Below are positions 44,914 to 55,981 of a stretch of 64,000 nt of DNA, piece by piece; the first letter of the stretch is position 1, and the number at the start of each line of letters is the position of its first letter. The stretch covers positions 5,462,512 through 5,526,511 of the forward strand of contig JASSKH010000009.1 of NCBI GenBank assembly GCA_031763025.1. The letters run 5' to 3'. The translations under genes were made by a program, and so were the position numbers. The notes under the pieces are model-generated. The model made no database searches and was not told the origin of the DNA. It was given only the letters and a program-made list of their open reading frames with translations. The DNA is from Macrocystis pyrifera (lineage: Eukaryota > Sar > Phaeophyceae > Laminariales > Laminariaceae).

Positions 44914-45024
44914 TTACGGGGGACCATAGTTAACAGGACCTACGGTATACAGAAAAACCTACGGTATACAATTGCTTACTTTTACCAACAATGTTTGGTC
45001 CTATTTTTTCATGATCCCCGGTAA
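44914..45024 (+). mobile_element. MITE copy 14
   Basis: 111 bp, TA on both sides. Internal duplication of CCTACGGTATACA; right arm degraded (TTTTTTCATGATCCCCGG). Confidence 0.85.
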
Positions 45025-45533
45025 TAATTAAATGTGGGGGTGGGGGTTTTTGAATTTTACGCACTCCTCTTTTCGGGACTCTGAGACTTTTTCATATATA
45101 TAGCAACCAAAACAACTGTCATTTTTTTTTTCTTCTTGCCTTATCAGCCCCCCCACCCGCCCATTAAGGCCCATTGTGGTCAAATGACTATTGATAAGGC
45201 AAGCAACAAATGAGTACCCCCCCCCACCCACCCGCACATCAGTTGTAGGGGTTGCCGGTAGCAGGTACTATGTAGTAGAGCCGTGCTGAACACCGTGCCT
45301 TACAGCTCCTCGCGTTTCGTTTGATTTTTTTCGCGTTGTTCCGTCCTTTTGCTCAACACGTATTCTTCCACTCAAGTGGTATAATGTATAGTCTGGGCCG
45401 ATGCTACACGTACTCGTCTGTTGTTGCGGTCGTCACTTTTTTTCCTCTGCACTACAACCAAGTCAAAACCAGAGGCTGTGACTCGGTGGGACATCGCGGC
45501 TACCAGACACTCGTGGTACTGCTGTGGCGGCTA
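45025..45533. other. intron G-FE, short dispersed repeat
   Basis: 45183-45225 on the minus strand (TACTCATTTGTTGCTTGC) matches 63183-63212 on the plus strand, each next to a G/C run. No exon seen. Confidence 0.5.
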
Positions 45534-45638
45534 TTACGGGGGACCAAGGTTAATAGGACCTACGGTACACACAACAGCCTATATATTTAGGTATTTTTAC
45601 CAACAATATTTGGTCCTGTCTACTATGGTCCCCCGTAA
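45534..45638 (+). mobile_element. MITE copy 15
   Basis: 105 bp, TA on both sides; left arm GGTTAATAGG, right arm CCTGTCTACTATGG, so the arms are of different subtype. Confidence 0.92.
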
Positions 45639-46385
45639 TAGTTGCGCGCGAGAAAGCGACCCGCCCGACCAAACGACTGCTTTCTTTTTTTTTTATCAAC
45701 GAAAAAAAAACACAAACACACACATTGGAAAAAGATGAAACGACGAGCCTCGGCCGCACCGAGTCAGATACAAGAAAGACGCGGAACAACCTGCTTCAAA
45801 TTGGCGGCGAAGAACGCCTAGTTACGATGTATGCAGCCAACTAATAGGTGGTCAGGCGACTATTTAATGCGCGCAGAAGGGTGAACTCACAGCCATACCC
45901 GAAAGGATGAACCAGCTGACCGGCCTCCCCACGGTACATGCTGTCGCGCTGCAGGCGTCAGCGGTTGAGCACGTGCGTTTCGTAAGTCGATACGCCCACA
46001 AGGATCCACCCCGCCAAAAAAAAAAAAATGTAGTCTTGGGGACAACTCGAACACCGCGCCGCTTAACGTCCAGATGCGTTATGCCGGTAGATGCCGACCC
46101 TTTTTTTTTTTTTTCCAAATACCTAGTAAAGTTTAAACGCGGGCATACGAAGAAGCGATCCTGCCACGAGCTGTATGAGGGGGAGAACATACCGATATCA
46201 ATACCAATCAGAATCAAAACAAGCATGAGTAAAAAACAGAGGGAAATGTTTGCTTTTTTGGGTCCGTCGCGGGGTTCTGTTTTCTACCGCCCCCCCCTTC
46301 CCGGAATAGTGCCGCCGTGTCTAATATGCCGATCGTGCGCTCAAGAGCTCCAAGAAACAGATAAAACGGGGGCGGGTCAATAGTA
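45639..46385. other. intron G-FE, nothing recognised
   Basis: The 158-codon plus-strand frame (45907-46383) crosses A and T runs and has no splice support. Confidence 0.4.
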
Positions 46386-46490
46386 TCACGGGGATCCATA
46401 GTAAATAGGACCTATGGTACACATAAAGACCTATATATATAACTATTTTTACTAACAATATTTGGTCCTATTTACCATGGACCCCCGAAA
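46386..46490 (+). mobile_element. MITE copy 16, next to exon FE1
   Basis: 105 bp, TA on both sides, ends 38 nt before the FE1 acceptor. It carries TTTTTACTAAC (TACTAAC at 46450-46456), a perfect match to the yeast-type branch-site consensus. Confidence 0.92.
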
Positions 46491-46528
46491 TAACCGATCC
46501 TTCTACGTGCCGCCTCTCTCCGCTCCAG

Positions 46529-47764
46529 GTTCCAGCCGGGCTCGAAGTCGACTTCCACGAGCCTGCTCGGAGCGGAGACGACCAGGGGTTTCGATGGACC
46601 AGATTCGAGCGGGACTCGCCGCCTCCCCCCGACCAGTCCTTCGACCGGGCTTTCCACGCTCTCCTGTACGTCTGCCACAGCACCAACGCGAACCACATTC
46701 GCGTCCTCCTGTACGGGAGCAGATACCGTCGCCGCCGCCGCCGCCGCCGCAACCGCCGCATCAATCCGAACAGCAGGAGAAACCGGCGCATCCGCCGAGT
46801 CTTGCGGTTCACTGCCGACGTCGACCGCGCGCTGTGGGGCGCCTGGTCGCAGGTGATGGCCTGGATTGTCGTTGTTTCGCCGTTTTTCGTCGGAGGGGGG
46901 CGGGAAGAAGACGGTATGGAAGTGGGAATGGAAACCCCTCGAGCATCATCATCACCACTCGGGGCGAGCTCCCCTGCAGCCCCGGTGGTGTTTCTCCCTT
47001 CTCCCCCGGCAGCTTCCGCCGCGCACTGGCCGCAGATGGCCGATCGTAACGCCGTATTGTCCCCGGTCCCCCCCCTGGCCTTACTGACTCTGCTGGAAAC
47101 CCCGGCGGCGGCAGCGGCGACGACGGCCCCATGGCCTCCCCTGAGTCCCTGCCCTCCGACGGCTTCCCTCGAAGTCGCGATCGCGACTCGCCTGGACCCT
47201 GCTGGTATTGCTGCTGCTGATACGGCGGCGGTGGCGGCAGCGGCGGCGACGGCGGCGGAGGCATCGCTGCAACCCGCACTTCCGGTTGCACCGCTTCAAT
47301 GGCCGGCGCCCGACGCGGCGATGGCTGTGCCTTCGGATGCTGCAGATTCGTTGGATGCTGCCCTGGATCCGTTGGATGCTGCCGTGGATACGTTGGAAGC
47401 CGCGAGTCAAGTGGATACCGCCGTGGATCCGTTCGATGCCGCCGTGGACCCGTTGGATGCCGCCGTGGATCCGTTGGATGTCGTGAAATCGTTGGATGCT
47501 GCCGAAGCGGAGCCGTTGGATGCTGCCGTGGATCCGTCGGACGGCGTAAAGTGGTCGAGCGCTGCCAAGACCTTGGCGGTGAAGGACTTGCACGAGTCCG
47601 ACAGGTTGGTGGTGCCGGAGCGAGGGTGGGGTGACGCCATCGGGGTCGAAGTCGAGCGCTTGTGGGTGGAGTCCGTCGCCGCGGCCTGTCCTTCGGAGCT
47701 GGTAGCGGTGCGGTGGATATTGACGGAGGCGGTGCGGCTTTATCCGTTCACTGGCTACACCCAG
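46529..47764 (+). CDS. family exon FE (large coding exon)
   Basis: 1236 nt, 412 codons open in one frame, phase 0 to phase 0; acceptor CGCTCCAG, donor GTGAAG. F segment (residues 1-100): VPAGLEVDFHEPARSGDDQG, RWTRFERD, HSTNANHIRVLLYGSRY, then an Arg-rich stretch. Middle: Ala/Pro-rich, then a 21-bp minisatellite encoding DAAVDPL-type heptads (47340-47540). E segment (about 345-412): AAKTLAVKDLHESDRLVVPE, RGWGDAI, CPSELVAVRWILTEAVRL, YPFTGYTQ. E matches modules at 22.7, 29.9 and 32.9 kb. It should splice to exon C at 50248. Function unknown; the basic stretch could bind nucleic acid or be a localisation signal, which is speculation. Confidence 0.65.
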
Positions 47765-48159
47765 GTGAAGAGAGGCGACCTCCTTGTTTTGATCCGCCCA
47801 TATAACATGTCTTTTTTTTTGTGTTGGTGTGTTGCTTGGTTCCCACTTCTTTAGAGTCGTTGCTGTCGAATAACGCTTGGTCCTACCATAAATTCCATGA
47901 ATTTCTGGCCTTTGTTTTATCTGTAAATACAGGAGGCATGCTGCTGACCTTGGTACGAATCACAACGTTCCTGTTTTTTTTTGTTTCCCCCTAGATATCT
48001 GTTCAAAATTCCCTTGTTTCACGTTTTCTTGTTTTTTTATTACCGCTTTTGTTTGAGGCCCCTTTACAGTCTGTGAGCTCGGATCTTCAGGTCGGTAGGC
48101 GATTCAGGTATTTTGGTTCCTGCTGAGATCAAGGTACGGGCGAAGACCCAACCCAATCC

Positions 48160-48243
48160 CTCACCCTCACCCTAAGCCTAACCCTAACCCTGACCCTAAC
48201 CCTACCCCTAACCCTAACCCTAACCCTAACCCTGACCCCAAAC
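48160..48243. repeat. interstitial telomere-like CCCTAA repeat
   Basis: About twelve CCCTAA units with variants CCCTCA, CCCTGA, CCCTAC. Points to a TTAGGG-type telomere in this organism. Confidence 0.85.
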
Positions 48244-48623
48244 CCCAGCATGAACAGGCCAAAACTGGCCATAAACGCGGCTGCGCCGCGTTTGCATCGA
48301 ACCAAGAAGCTTCTCCATTGCGGACGACGATTCCGAAGTGCAGACCTCTCGCAACGCAATTTTCAAGTCAAGAACACCCCCTAAAGATCCGAGCTTACAG
48401 ATTGTGAAACCTACTCTTTTGTTTCCTATTCTGGGTAAAAACAAAAAACAATTTTGGTTTCAAGAAAAAGGGAAATCTCAGGGGACAAGCTTTATCGATA
48501 TGCAGTAGTAACGGCCCTTTGACTGCACACATCTTTTCGGGGACACAGCAGTACTCAGAATGGAGAGCTGGGTCAGGTCTTCAGCGGCGAAAGGGCTCTC
48601 AATAAATGCGAATACAATCACAT

Positions 48624-48772
48624 ATAGAATACGCGCGCTCGGTTTATCACAATAATTGTAAATTCGTTAAAAATGGAATATAGACGAGGCGTATTACGCA
48701 GCTTGCAAAGTTGAGTATCAACTATTTAATCAGTCGGACTCACAGCTGACGTATTTCAAAATTTATTAAAAA
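48624..48772 (+). repeat. 130-bp conserved repeat, copy 2
   Basis: Nearly identical to the copy at 61626 over TATAGACGAGGCGTATTACG, CAGCTTGCAAAGTTGAGTAT and CAGCTGACGTATTTCAAAAT. Ends in an A/TA run. Confidence 0.88.
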
Positions 48773-49732
48773 AAAAATATATATATATATATGCTATCAG
48801 CGTTAACATCAGAAGTTCAAACGTGGATTATTATATCATGTCCCTCTTTTTTTACAAAACCAAGCTATCACTATCATATCTGTTCTTAGGATCAGGGTTA
48901 GGGTTAGTCGTTCCTGTCCGTAGAGCAGAAATTCTGCGTGAATTTTTTTTCAGGCACGCGACACCTACCGCTGCAGCAGTTCCGGAATCGTACCCGGTTT
49001 GCGTTCGTCGCCCTGTATCTCGCGACGTAGACTAGATTGCTGCCGAGGACGGTCGGTGTGCCTGCCCGTCTACTCAAGGGCGCGTTGATATGCTTCCATC
49101 GCGCCAATTGTCACCGCGTGGTAGCTTATAGAACAAGCAGTTACAAGGGCACAATCAAAAAACGTTTGTTGGGTTTTATTGAAATACCTACCGTGTACGT
49201 ACTGTAACATTTTTTTACAATGGTTGAATTATGTCGAAAAATGATTATTTGGTTATATTGAAAATGGTTGGAAGAACGGTTGAAAACAACAGTTGACAAA
49301 AAAATGGCTTAAACGGGGTGTGGGGGGGGGGGGTGAGAACCCGGTACTAAAGCGTAGGTAGGTGTTCATATACCCGCCAGAAAAACGAACCACACTCTTG
49401 ATGCCTAAAGCCCCTCGGCATTGCAAAGTACGATGATGGATAAGGCGCCTTTTACGAACGAACTCACCCATATGTGAAACGGCTTATTCCATCGATTGCC
49501 AACGGACAGGCCGACTTGCCCTCTTCGCTGCCATGCGAGCATGTCGGCCTTTTTTTGTCCTCTCCGAGGTCACCCAAAAACATGTTGCCTTCCCCCTCGT
49601 GCCATCAATCATCTACTGGTGTAGGTAGCAAGAGCAAATGTATGATGCACTGAGTGAATAAACCCTGCTATTATTAGTGGTGCGCTGCACAGAAACATGC
49701 ACTTGACTTCAATTCCAAGCACGGGGTTTGCT

Positions 49733-49840
49733 TAGAACCGGACTGCGGTGCTTAGGAGGAGACCTACATACATTTGACTCTACTTAAACTCCAAGTAGCT
49801 GTTTTCTCAAAACGGGACTGTGGTCCTTAAAAGGAGTCCT
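49733..49840. repeat. palindromic element, second family, rearranged copy
   Basis: Contains AACCGGACTGCGGTGCTTAG and CCAAGTAGCTG...AAAACGGGACTGTGGTCCTT, pieces of the second palindromic family in altered arrangement. Confidence 0.5.
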
Positions 49841-50013
49841 CAGGGAAGATGTGTTGTAGGAGCAGAAGTGGAAGGAGTGCATGTAATGAGAACGGGGGGG
49901 GGGGGCAAAGACAGCGTAAAGCGAGGGTAGCCGAGGTGAATTAAGCCGGAGAAAAGCAGGTGCAAGAAGAGAGTTTACGCAGACTTCTACGCATCAGCTA
50001 ACCCTAAGTTTCC

Positions 50014-50014
<1 letters not shown>

Positions 50015-50048
<34 letters not shown>

Positions 50049-50069
50049 CCTTTTTTTTTTTTTTTTTCT
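50015..50069. repeat. poly-T tract
   Basis: About 55 nt of T with two short C interruptions, in the intron ahead of exon C1. Confidence 0.95.
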
Positions 50070-50247
50070 TCGGGAGTTGTGCTGATATAAAGGTGATCAA
50101 CGTTGAAGCTCATGCGAAACATTGTTGCGGGTGGCGAAAAAAAACTAAAAACAATATCTATTATATATTATATATTTTATATCGCACGAACAATAATATC
50201 ATACGAAAATGTCGATTTCCCTCCCCCCGCCCTTCTACTGATTACAG

Positions 50248-50391
50248 GGTTCGGAGCACGCGGCTTTGGCCATCTATCGTGAGTCGAGAGGGGACAAGGG
50301 GGCGGCGCTGAGACTGTTTGTGCAGTGGGCGTCCCCTGCAGCATGGCTTCAGAGGTCCATGATCAACGGAGAACCGGTTCAGCTCCAGAAG
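50248..50391 (+). CDS. family exon C, copy 1
   Basis: 144 nt, phase 0 to 0; acceptor GATTACAG, donor GTATGA. It encodes GSEHAALAIYRESRGDKGAA, LRLFVQWASPAAWLQRSM and INGEPVQLQK. Same length and phase as 21846-21989. It links FE1 to B1 in frame. About 72 nt after its donor is a G run (50463-50487). Confidence 0.72.
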
Positions 50392-50462
50392 GTATGACAC
50401 GAGAGCAGATATATTCCGCAACGTCCGCATCGATCGAGGCGTAAAAATTGCCTCACGAGTAA

Positions 50463-50487
50463 TTGGGGGGGGGGGGGGGGGGGGGAC
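50463..50487. repeat. poly-G tract
   Basis: About 22 G, in the intron shortly after exon C1. Confidence 0.9.
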
Positions 50488-51135
50488 CTCAATACATTGA
50501 CCCTCCATGCGTTCTAGACCGTGGTGTTAGGGTTTAGGGCTACGATAGAGGTGCACCTGCTTTTGCCTTCTGGGGCTCCCCACTTGGGAACCTCCATGCC
50601 CTATACCCGTACATATCCTGACCTTTGAGAGCCTTTGACACTAGTGCAACACTATGGAGCAATGCCATGGACCGGGTATTCATCGAAAGATGTTACTGGT
50701 ATAGCGTTCAACGCAAGCGACATCCCGACGATTCCGGGGAAAAAATTAAGGATCCCCCCCCCCCCCCCTGCCCCCCTATTCAGAAGTGTTTTGAACCAAA
50801 ACCTGCAACCCCCTACGTGCAGGACCGGTCGGCACAAAACGTTGTGCAGGATGTGTGTTTTTTTTCGTAAAACGCCGCCAAAACACGCGGCGGTGACTGC
50901 CCCTGCCAGCCTCAAGCCCTCCAAAGGGATAGGTTGAGGGTTAGGGTTTGGGTGGGGGTTAGGATGGGGGATAGGGTTGGGGTTAGCGTTCGGAGTTATG
51001 TACCCTATTCTCATCGAAATCCCCGTTTGTTTTCATGTCTGTTGGTGTGTCTTTTTTTTTTTCACATTACTCGTAATAAAATCTAGAAGGCAGTACCGGT
51101 GCGGCTGTACGTATAAAATAAGATAAAAGTGTATA
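50488..51135. other. intron C-B, degenerate telomere-like repeat
   Basis: 50933-50996 is GGGTTAGGGTTTGGG-like with many variants (TTAGGATGGGGGATAGGG); another TTAGGGTTTAGGG lies at 50526-50538. No exon seen. Confidence 0.5.
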
Positions 51136-51240
51136 TTACGGTGGTCTATAGTTGACAGGACCTATCGCATACATAAAAACTTATATATTTTGGTATTTTT
51201 ACTAACAATATTTGGTCCTGTTAACTATGGACCCCCGTAA
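51136..51240 (+). mobile_element. MITE copy 17
   Basis: 105 bp, TA on both sides; left arm AGTTGACAGG against right arm CCTGTTAACT. Confidence 0.92.
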
Positions 51241-51559
51241 TAGTAGTATTTCGTGACACGAGTGCTTGTACCTGCTTCTTTTTTTTATCTTCTCGAAAAG
51301 TCAGCTGTTCGGGTGGGATCTCTCAGCCTGAGAAAAAAACCCTACGTACGTACTGTGCCTGGTAGGGTGATATCTGTGCTGTCTCTCCTTTCCGTAGCAA
51401 GCGTATCTCTGTCCCTCCCCCCATTGACGTTTCTTTCGTCTGAGAAGGTAGGGTTAGGGGGGAAGCAGCGCGGTGACCTTGTTAGATTCTGCCTCGTATG
51501 TACGAATCATCGACACGTTGTGGTTCGTGTCCCACGAGGAACTGCTCGCACACGTCCGA

Positions 51560-51835
51560 CAGATACATCGTCTGGATCATCTACAGATAGATCGTGTACA
51601 GACAGATCATCTACAGATACATCGTCTAGATCGTCTAAAGATACATCGTCTAGATCGTCTGCAGGTGTATCATCTACAGACAGAAAATGTAGATCATCTG
51701 CGGATAGATAGTCTACAAATAGATCGTCTACAGATAGATCATCTAGAACATCCAGGTCACCTACGGTTAGATATCATCCAGATAATCTGCAGTTTATATA
51801 GCATCTACAGATAGATCACCTGGAGCATCTAGATC
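51560..51835. repeat. AGATAGATCGTCTACAG minisatellite
   Basis: Around fourteen degenerate 15-20-bp units (ATCATCTACAGATAGATCG and variants) in the intron between C1 and B1. Confidence 0.85.
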
Positions 51836-51980
51836 CTTCTAACTGTACGTTGCGGATCTAACCCAGGAAAAGCGTGTCCACATCATAGATCATGCAGAGC
51901 GTGCGCCTCTTCCAACGCGGCAACATGATGAGCTACAGCAGCAGCAGCAGCAGTAGATAATACAGATCAGGACCACACTG

Positions 51981-52085
51981 TTACGGAGGACCATAGTAAA
52001 TACGACCAAATATTGTTAGTAAAAATAGGTAAATATATAAGTTTTTATGTATACCATAGGTCCTATTAACTATGGACCCCCATAA
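51981..52085 (-). mobile_element. MITE copy 18
   Basis: 105 bp; left arm TAAA-type, right arm TTAA-type (hybrid). It directly abuts copy 19 and appears to have inserted at the TA within that copy's left arm. Confidence 0.88.
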
Positions 52086-52179
52086 TAGTAAACAGGATCA
52101 AATATTATGAGCAAACATGGCTATATATACAGGTCTTTGTGCTTACCGTAGCTCCTATTTACTACGGCCCCCCCCTTAA
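52086..52179 (-). mobile_element. MITE copy 19 (left end lost)
   Basis: Begins TAGTAAACAGGATCAAATAT, lacking the outer ~13 nt of the left arm; right arm CCTATTTACTACGGCCCCCC. Confidence 0.8.
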
Positions 52180-52337
52180 CAGATCTGCCCTGAATGATCA
52201 AGACTATTGAGCGGGAATCGATGATCCCCGTCCGTGACGTGGAAATATCTTGTCAAACAAACAAACCCAGGTTTCGACCCGCGCAACATGCTCCTGTGTG
52301 TGCATGCGTGTGTCTGTGCACCTCTCTTCTCGTCCAG

Positions 52338-52441
52338 AGCATGAGGCACTCGTGGAAGGTCCTGCGACGGCAGTCTCCGACCGCGCACACCTGGTTAGAG
52401 GATGAAACTATGGACGCCCTGTATGCGGATATATTCTTGAG
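52338..52441 (+). CDS. family exon B, copy 1 (short form)
   Basis: 104 nt, phase 0 in and 2 out; acceptor TCGTCCAG, donor GTGAGC. It encodes SMRHSWKVLRRQSPTAHTWL and EDETMDALYADIFL. Compared with the minus-strand B exons (146 nt) it lacks 42 nt (14 codons) in the middle, keeping the frame. A C-run (52506-52537) follows in the intron. Confidence 0.7.
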
Positions 52442-52504
52442 GTGAGCAGCAAGAGAATTTTTCAAGCTCCATTGTTCAGAGGGGTTCCGCTCGTGTCCGC
52501 CCCC

Positions 52505-52505
<1 letters not shown>

Positions 52506-52537
<32 letters not shown>
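52506..52537. repeat. poly-C tract
   Basis: About 32 C, 65 nt after the exon B1 donor. Confidence 0.95.
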
Positions 52538-52538
<1 letters not shown>

Positions 52539-52830
52539 CTGACGCCGCTTCAGTTTTGCAGCGCTTCATACACGCACGCCTGACCCTCGTGGCTCCTACG
52601 GGTATGTCCCTAAATATATAGACATTTTCATTGAATATTAGTGTATAAAAGATTTTTATATTCATGTGCAGAGTTGTATGTACGCAGCACGTGAACGGTA
52701 GATGATGGGCGGCGTCTCGAAAGGAATTGGCGTCGTCAACGGTCAAGTGACAACCAGGTGAGGTAAGCAGCCAATGAGTACGCCCGCTCCCCCGCCCCTC
52801 CGCCCCCGCCGGGCCGGCTTTCAAAGGCTA

Positions 52831-52940
52831 TCACGGTGGACCATAGTAAAAAGGACCTACGCCACACAAAAAAAACTATATATATATTTACCTTTTTTTA
52901 CTGACAATATTTGGTCCTATTTACTATGCCCCCCCCGTAA
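52831..52940 (+). mobile_element. MITE copy 20
   Basis: 110 bp, TA on both sides, TAAA-type arms (left GTAAAAAGGACC). Confidence 0.88.
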
Positions 52941-53204
52941 TAGTATTCTTGACCGAAAGTTCTCCCGCTACATGCACATCACTCGCCATACGTATGAAAG
53001 CGGCCGCACGCGCGATCGGAGTATGTCACGCGCAGCTTGCGCATATACATATTGTTTTGTTTTGTTTTTCCTGTTTTTGGCAAGCTCACCAACCTCATGT
53101 TTTATGTTTTGTTTTCATGCTTACAAATATTCTCCACGTCTTTCTACCACTGCTGCTGCTGCTGCTGCTGCTAACGCGCCCCGTCGTACGTCGTATATGT
53201 CCAG

Positions 53205-53376
53205 TGGGGTCCGCTCTCTGTGCACGCGCCAAGGGCTCCCCGGTGACGTCGTCCGCTGCCTGATTCAGAAGACCCTCGAGGCGGGCAAGAACGGCCCCGC
53301 CGTGTCTCTCTGGGTGATGCACTGCCTTCTGAGCATCGCGGAGTCCGAGTGCAAGAGAAAAATGGACGCGACACCG
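53205..53376 (+). CDS. family exon A, copy 1
   Basis: 172 nt, phase 2 in and 0 out; acceptor ATGTCCAG, donor GTGAGA. It encodes GVRSLCTRQGLPGDVV, RCLIQKTLEAGKNGPAVSLW and VMHCLLSIAESECKRKMDAT. Same length and phases as copy 2. A CTG run lies 30-50 nt upstream of the acceptor. It should join exon D1 across a 5.4-kb intron. Confidence 0.72.
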
Positions 53377-54100
53377 GTGAGAGGCAGGCGGGGGAGGGGT
53401 GGGGCGTCCATCAGCATACTGCATACTGGTAGGCAAAACCCTTCTCGGGAGTTTATCGGGAGAAAAAGGCGAGAAAAAAATAAGGATTACAGCAAACGGC
53501 CACATTGCGAGATTGGGGGGGGGGGGGCTGATCTACCCGTCGTATACATAAATCGGTGTCCAAGCCACACAACGCAAGGAGTCTTAAGGCGCCGCCCGTA
53601 AATGGGCCACGCCCCCGCTGCTCCCCCAGACGGTCTCGATAACAACAAAATTAGTTTGCATGTCGTTTTTTCGATCTCTTTTTTCTCGGTGGCTTAAGGG
53701 GGCTTTCTCTGGGAGCAACGCGCCTTCAGGGATGGCGCCTTGAATTTTTAGCACGATCACACGAGATGAGCGACCTCAACTGTCTCTCCAGAAACACATG
53801 AAACTCCTCGCGCAGCCCGACCGAACAAAAAAATCCCGTTCTATGCGCGATTCCGAAAAAAACAAAACAGCAGTGCAAACGCAACATAAGGATCGACATT
53901 GCTTAAAAAGTATTGAGTTCAGGCACAGAAGAAGGAGAATTTATACGTCGTATTGGGTGCGAGATCAGCTAGTAGTGGTATTCGACGAACGGTGTCAGAT
54001 TTGTTTTCGCTCGGAGTGAATTCGTAACGCCCTGCGACAGTGCCGAAAGGTAAACGAACCAATAAAAAAGTAGAAACGGGTGGTACGTACTAACATGATA

Positions 54101-54211
54101 TTACGGGGGACCATATTAGTAGTAAATAGGACCAAATTTTGATAGTAAAAATAGGTAAATATATAGGTTTTCATGTATACCATAGGTCCTATTAACTATA
54201 GACCCCCGTTA
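54101..54211 (-). mobile_element. MITE copy 21
   Basis: 111 bp, TA on both sides, hybrid arms (TAAA left, TTAA right). A 6-nt tandem insertion gives CATATTAGTAGTAAATAGG in the left arm. Confidence 0.87.
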
Positions 54212-54516
54212 TAGCTGCTCTTGCTACAAGTGAGAGGCTCAAAACCGGGCAGCCAAAACAACAACAACAACAACAACAACAACAAAATGGCCCAAAAAAA
54301 AGTGCAGCCCTCACCGCCGTGGGATGACAACCTAGTTGGCGTGTTCGGGATTGGAGGTCCCTCGTGTACCGACATCCAATTGGCCCCGGTCCCCCAGGCC
54401 GGCAGCCAATAGCGGGGGCTAAAACAGAACACAGAAAATTCCAGCCCGTCCAGCCCGTACTTCAGGATCCCTTAACCATGAACTATCCCCTTTCGGGCCC
54501 CTTTTAACCCTCCTTT

Positions 54517-54597
54517 TTTAGGACTGTCTCGTTTCGGGGACAAATCACTCAAATTCCAAGTAGTTTGTCCCCCGAAAAACAGGACTGCGGCACTTAA
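54517..54597. repeat. palindromic element, second family, copy 2
   Basis: Left arm AGGACTGTCTCGTTTCGGGG, right arm CCCCGAAAAACAGGACTGCG, centre CAAATCACTCAAATTCCAAG. Confidence 0.7.
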
Positions 54598-55149
54598 AAA
54601 ACAATAATGGAGCTAAGAGGTATACTGCTGTAGCTACCAAAAACAAAAATGCCAAGAAGTTTGGTGTTCTCCGCTCGATCTCGCTCCCCCGCCCGTGTGC
54701 GTACTTTCTGCTCTATGCTGGGCGCTCGCGCTGATGCTCGTAGACTGTTTGTTCTTGGTTGACAACACACCGAACAAAAAAAAAAAAACGTTGTTTTTTT
54801 TTTTTTTTTTCGTCGCGATCTGGGTCAGTCCCAGAGCGGGGTTGAGAGGGGATAGTATACATATGATACGGCATGCTGCTGCCGTAGGATTGTGTTGTGT
54901 TGTGTTGTGTTTATGGTATTTTTTTTTTTTTTTTAGTGTTTGGTCTCCGACTAAGTGCCCAGAAGGCAAGTAAGGGCTTGCTAAAACACACATATGTATC
55001 ACCATGGACCGAAACCATAATGACTGCTTTGGACTATTCGGCATCAACATACAAACGGTGTTTAAACTCCGGTGCAATTTCTTCCCCAAAAGTGTTGTGC
55101 GCTACACGCTAGAAAACATGTAGAGAAGAGGGACGGGGGGGCGCGCGGG

Positions 55150-55345
55150 AGAGGGTGTACCCGATGTCATACATGGCCGTATACAGTAGTCGTACGACCA
55201 CAGACCCTCGCGCCCCTAAAATGCCGGGACGCGCAGCAGTACACGTCGGGTTTTCACCGACCAGGCGGACATTTGCTTTGCACCGAGCGCGAAGCACCGT
55301 GAGGTGTTCGGCGAGTCGCATGAAGGGTGAGCTGCATCCTACCAA
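55150..55345 (+). repeat. dispersed 190-bp repeat, copy 4
   Basis: Full-length. Relative to the copies at 2757 and 14140 it has a 7-nt insertion (GTATACAGTAGTC against GTAGTC) and a 6-nt one (AGCAGTACACG against AGCACG). Confidence 0.82.
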
Positions 55346-55485
55346 GGAACTCATGGGGGGTCACCTTTAGTAGCTCACTTTTTCTTTCTCCAGCTGATCA
55401 GAGCTCTGTACCCGGCGGAGGGACCACGAATAGGTACCCTACTGGTATTACACCATACCATACGTATTTGCTGCCGTAGGTGTTA

Positions 55486-55590
55486 TCACGGGGGACCATA
55501 GTTAGTAGGACCTACGGTATACATGAAAACCTATGTGTTTACCAATTTTTACGAACAATAGTTGGTCCTGTATACTATGGGCCCCCGTAA
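55486..55590 (+). mobile_element. MITE copy 22
   Basis: 105 bp; left arm GTTAGTAGGACC, right arm GGTCCTGTATACTATGG; left TA, right TG. Confidence 0.9.
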
Positions 55591-55863
55591 TGATTAGGTG
55601 TTTTCACGCTTTTTCGTCGTCGCGATGTCGTGCAACGTAAAGTATTGCACAAAACTCATTACAAATAGTATAGAGCAGTGAGTTCGCCTGTGTGTGTGGC
55701 TATGGGCACGCTACGCTGCGCCAACAAATCATCCACGAGGTTTTCCTATCTTGAGTGCGCAATTTGCGCTACCACTCGCCGGGTATGTGCGAAAATGGGA
55801 GCCTATAGCCCCACGGGTACGAGGACACGAAAACAAAACAAAAAAGATACCCCACTTTTAATA

Positions 55864-55981
55864 TTACCGGGGACCACAGTAAATAGGACCAATTATTGTT
55901 CTTAATAGTAAAAATAGATAAATATGTACCAGGTAGGTTTTTGTGTATACCGTAGGTCCTATTTGCTGTGGTTCCCCGTAA
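55864..55981 (-). mobile_element. MITE copy 23
   Basis: 118 bp, TA on both sides, TAAA-type. Two extra internal insertions relative to the family: CTTAAT after TTGTT, and GTACCAGG before TAGGTTTTT. Confidence 0.88.

Larger units (their letters stand above)
47765..50247. other. intron FE-C
   Basis: Contains interstitial telomere-like repeats (48160-48243, 48895-48906), the 130-bp repeat (48624-48772), partial palindromic elements near 49733-49840 and a long T tract (50015-50069). No exon seen. Confidence 0.5.

Noticed and set aside
46468-47593. Minus-strand ORFs of 114-170 codons under exon FE1
   Set aside because: Antisense frames; the plus strand is open for 412 codons and matches other family copies.
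48160-48243. A chromosome end
   Set aside because: The repeat is short, degenerate and has ordinary sequence on both sides.
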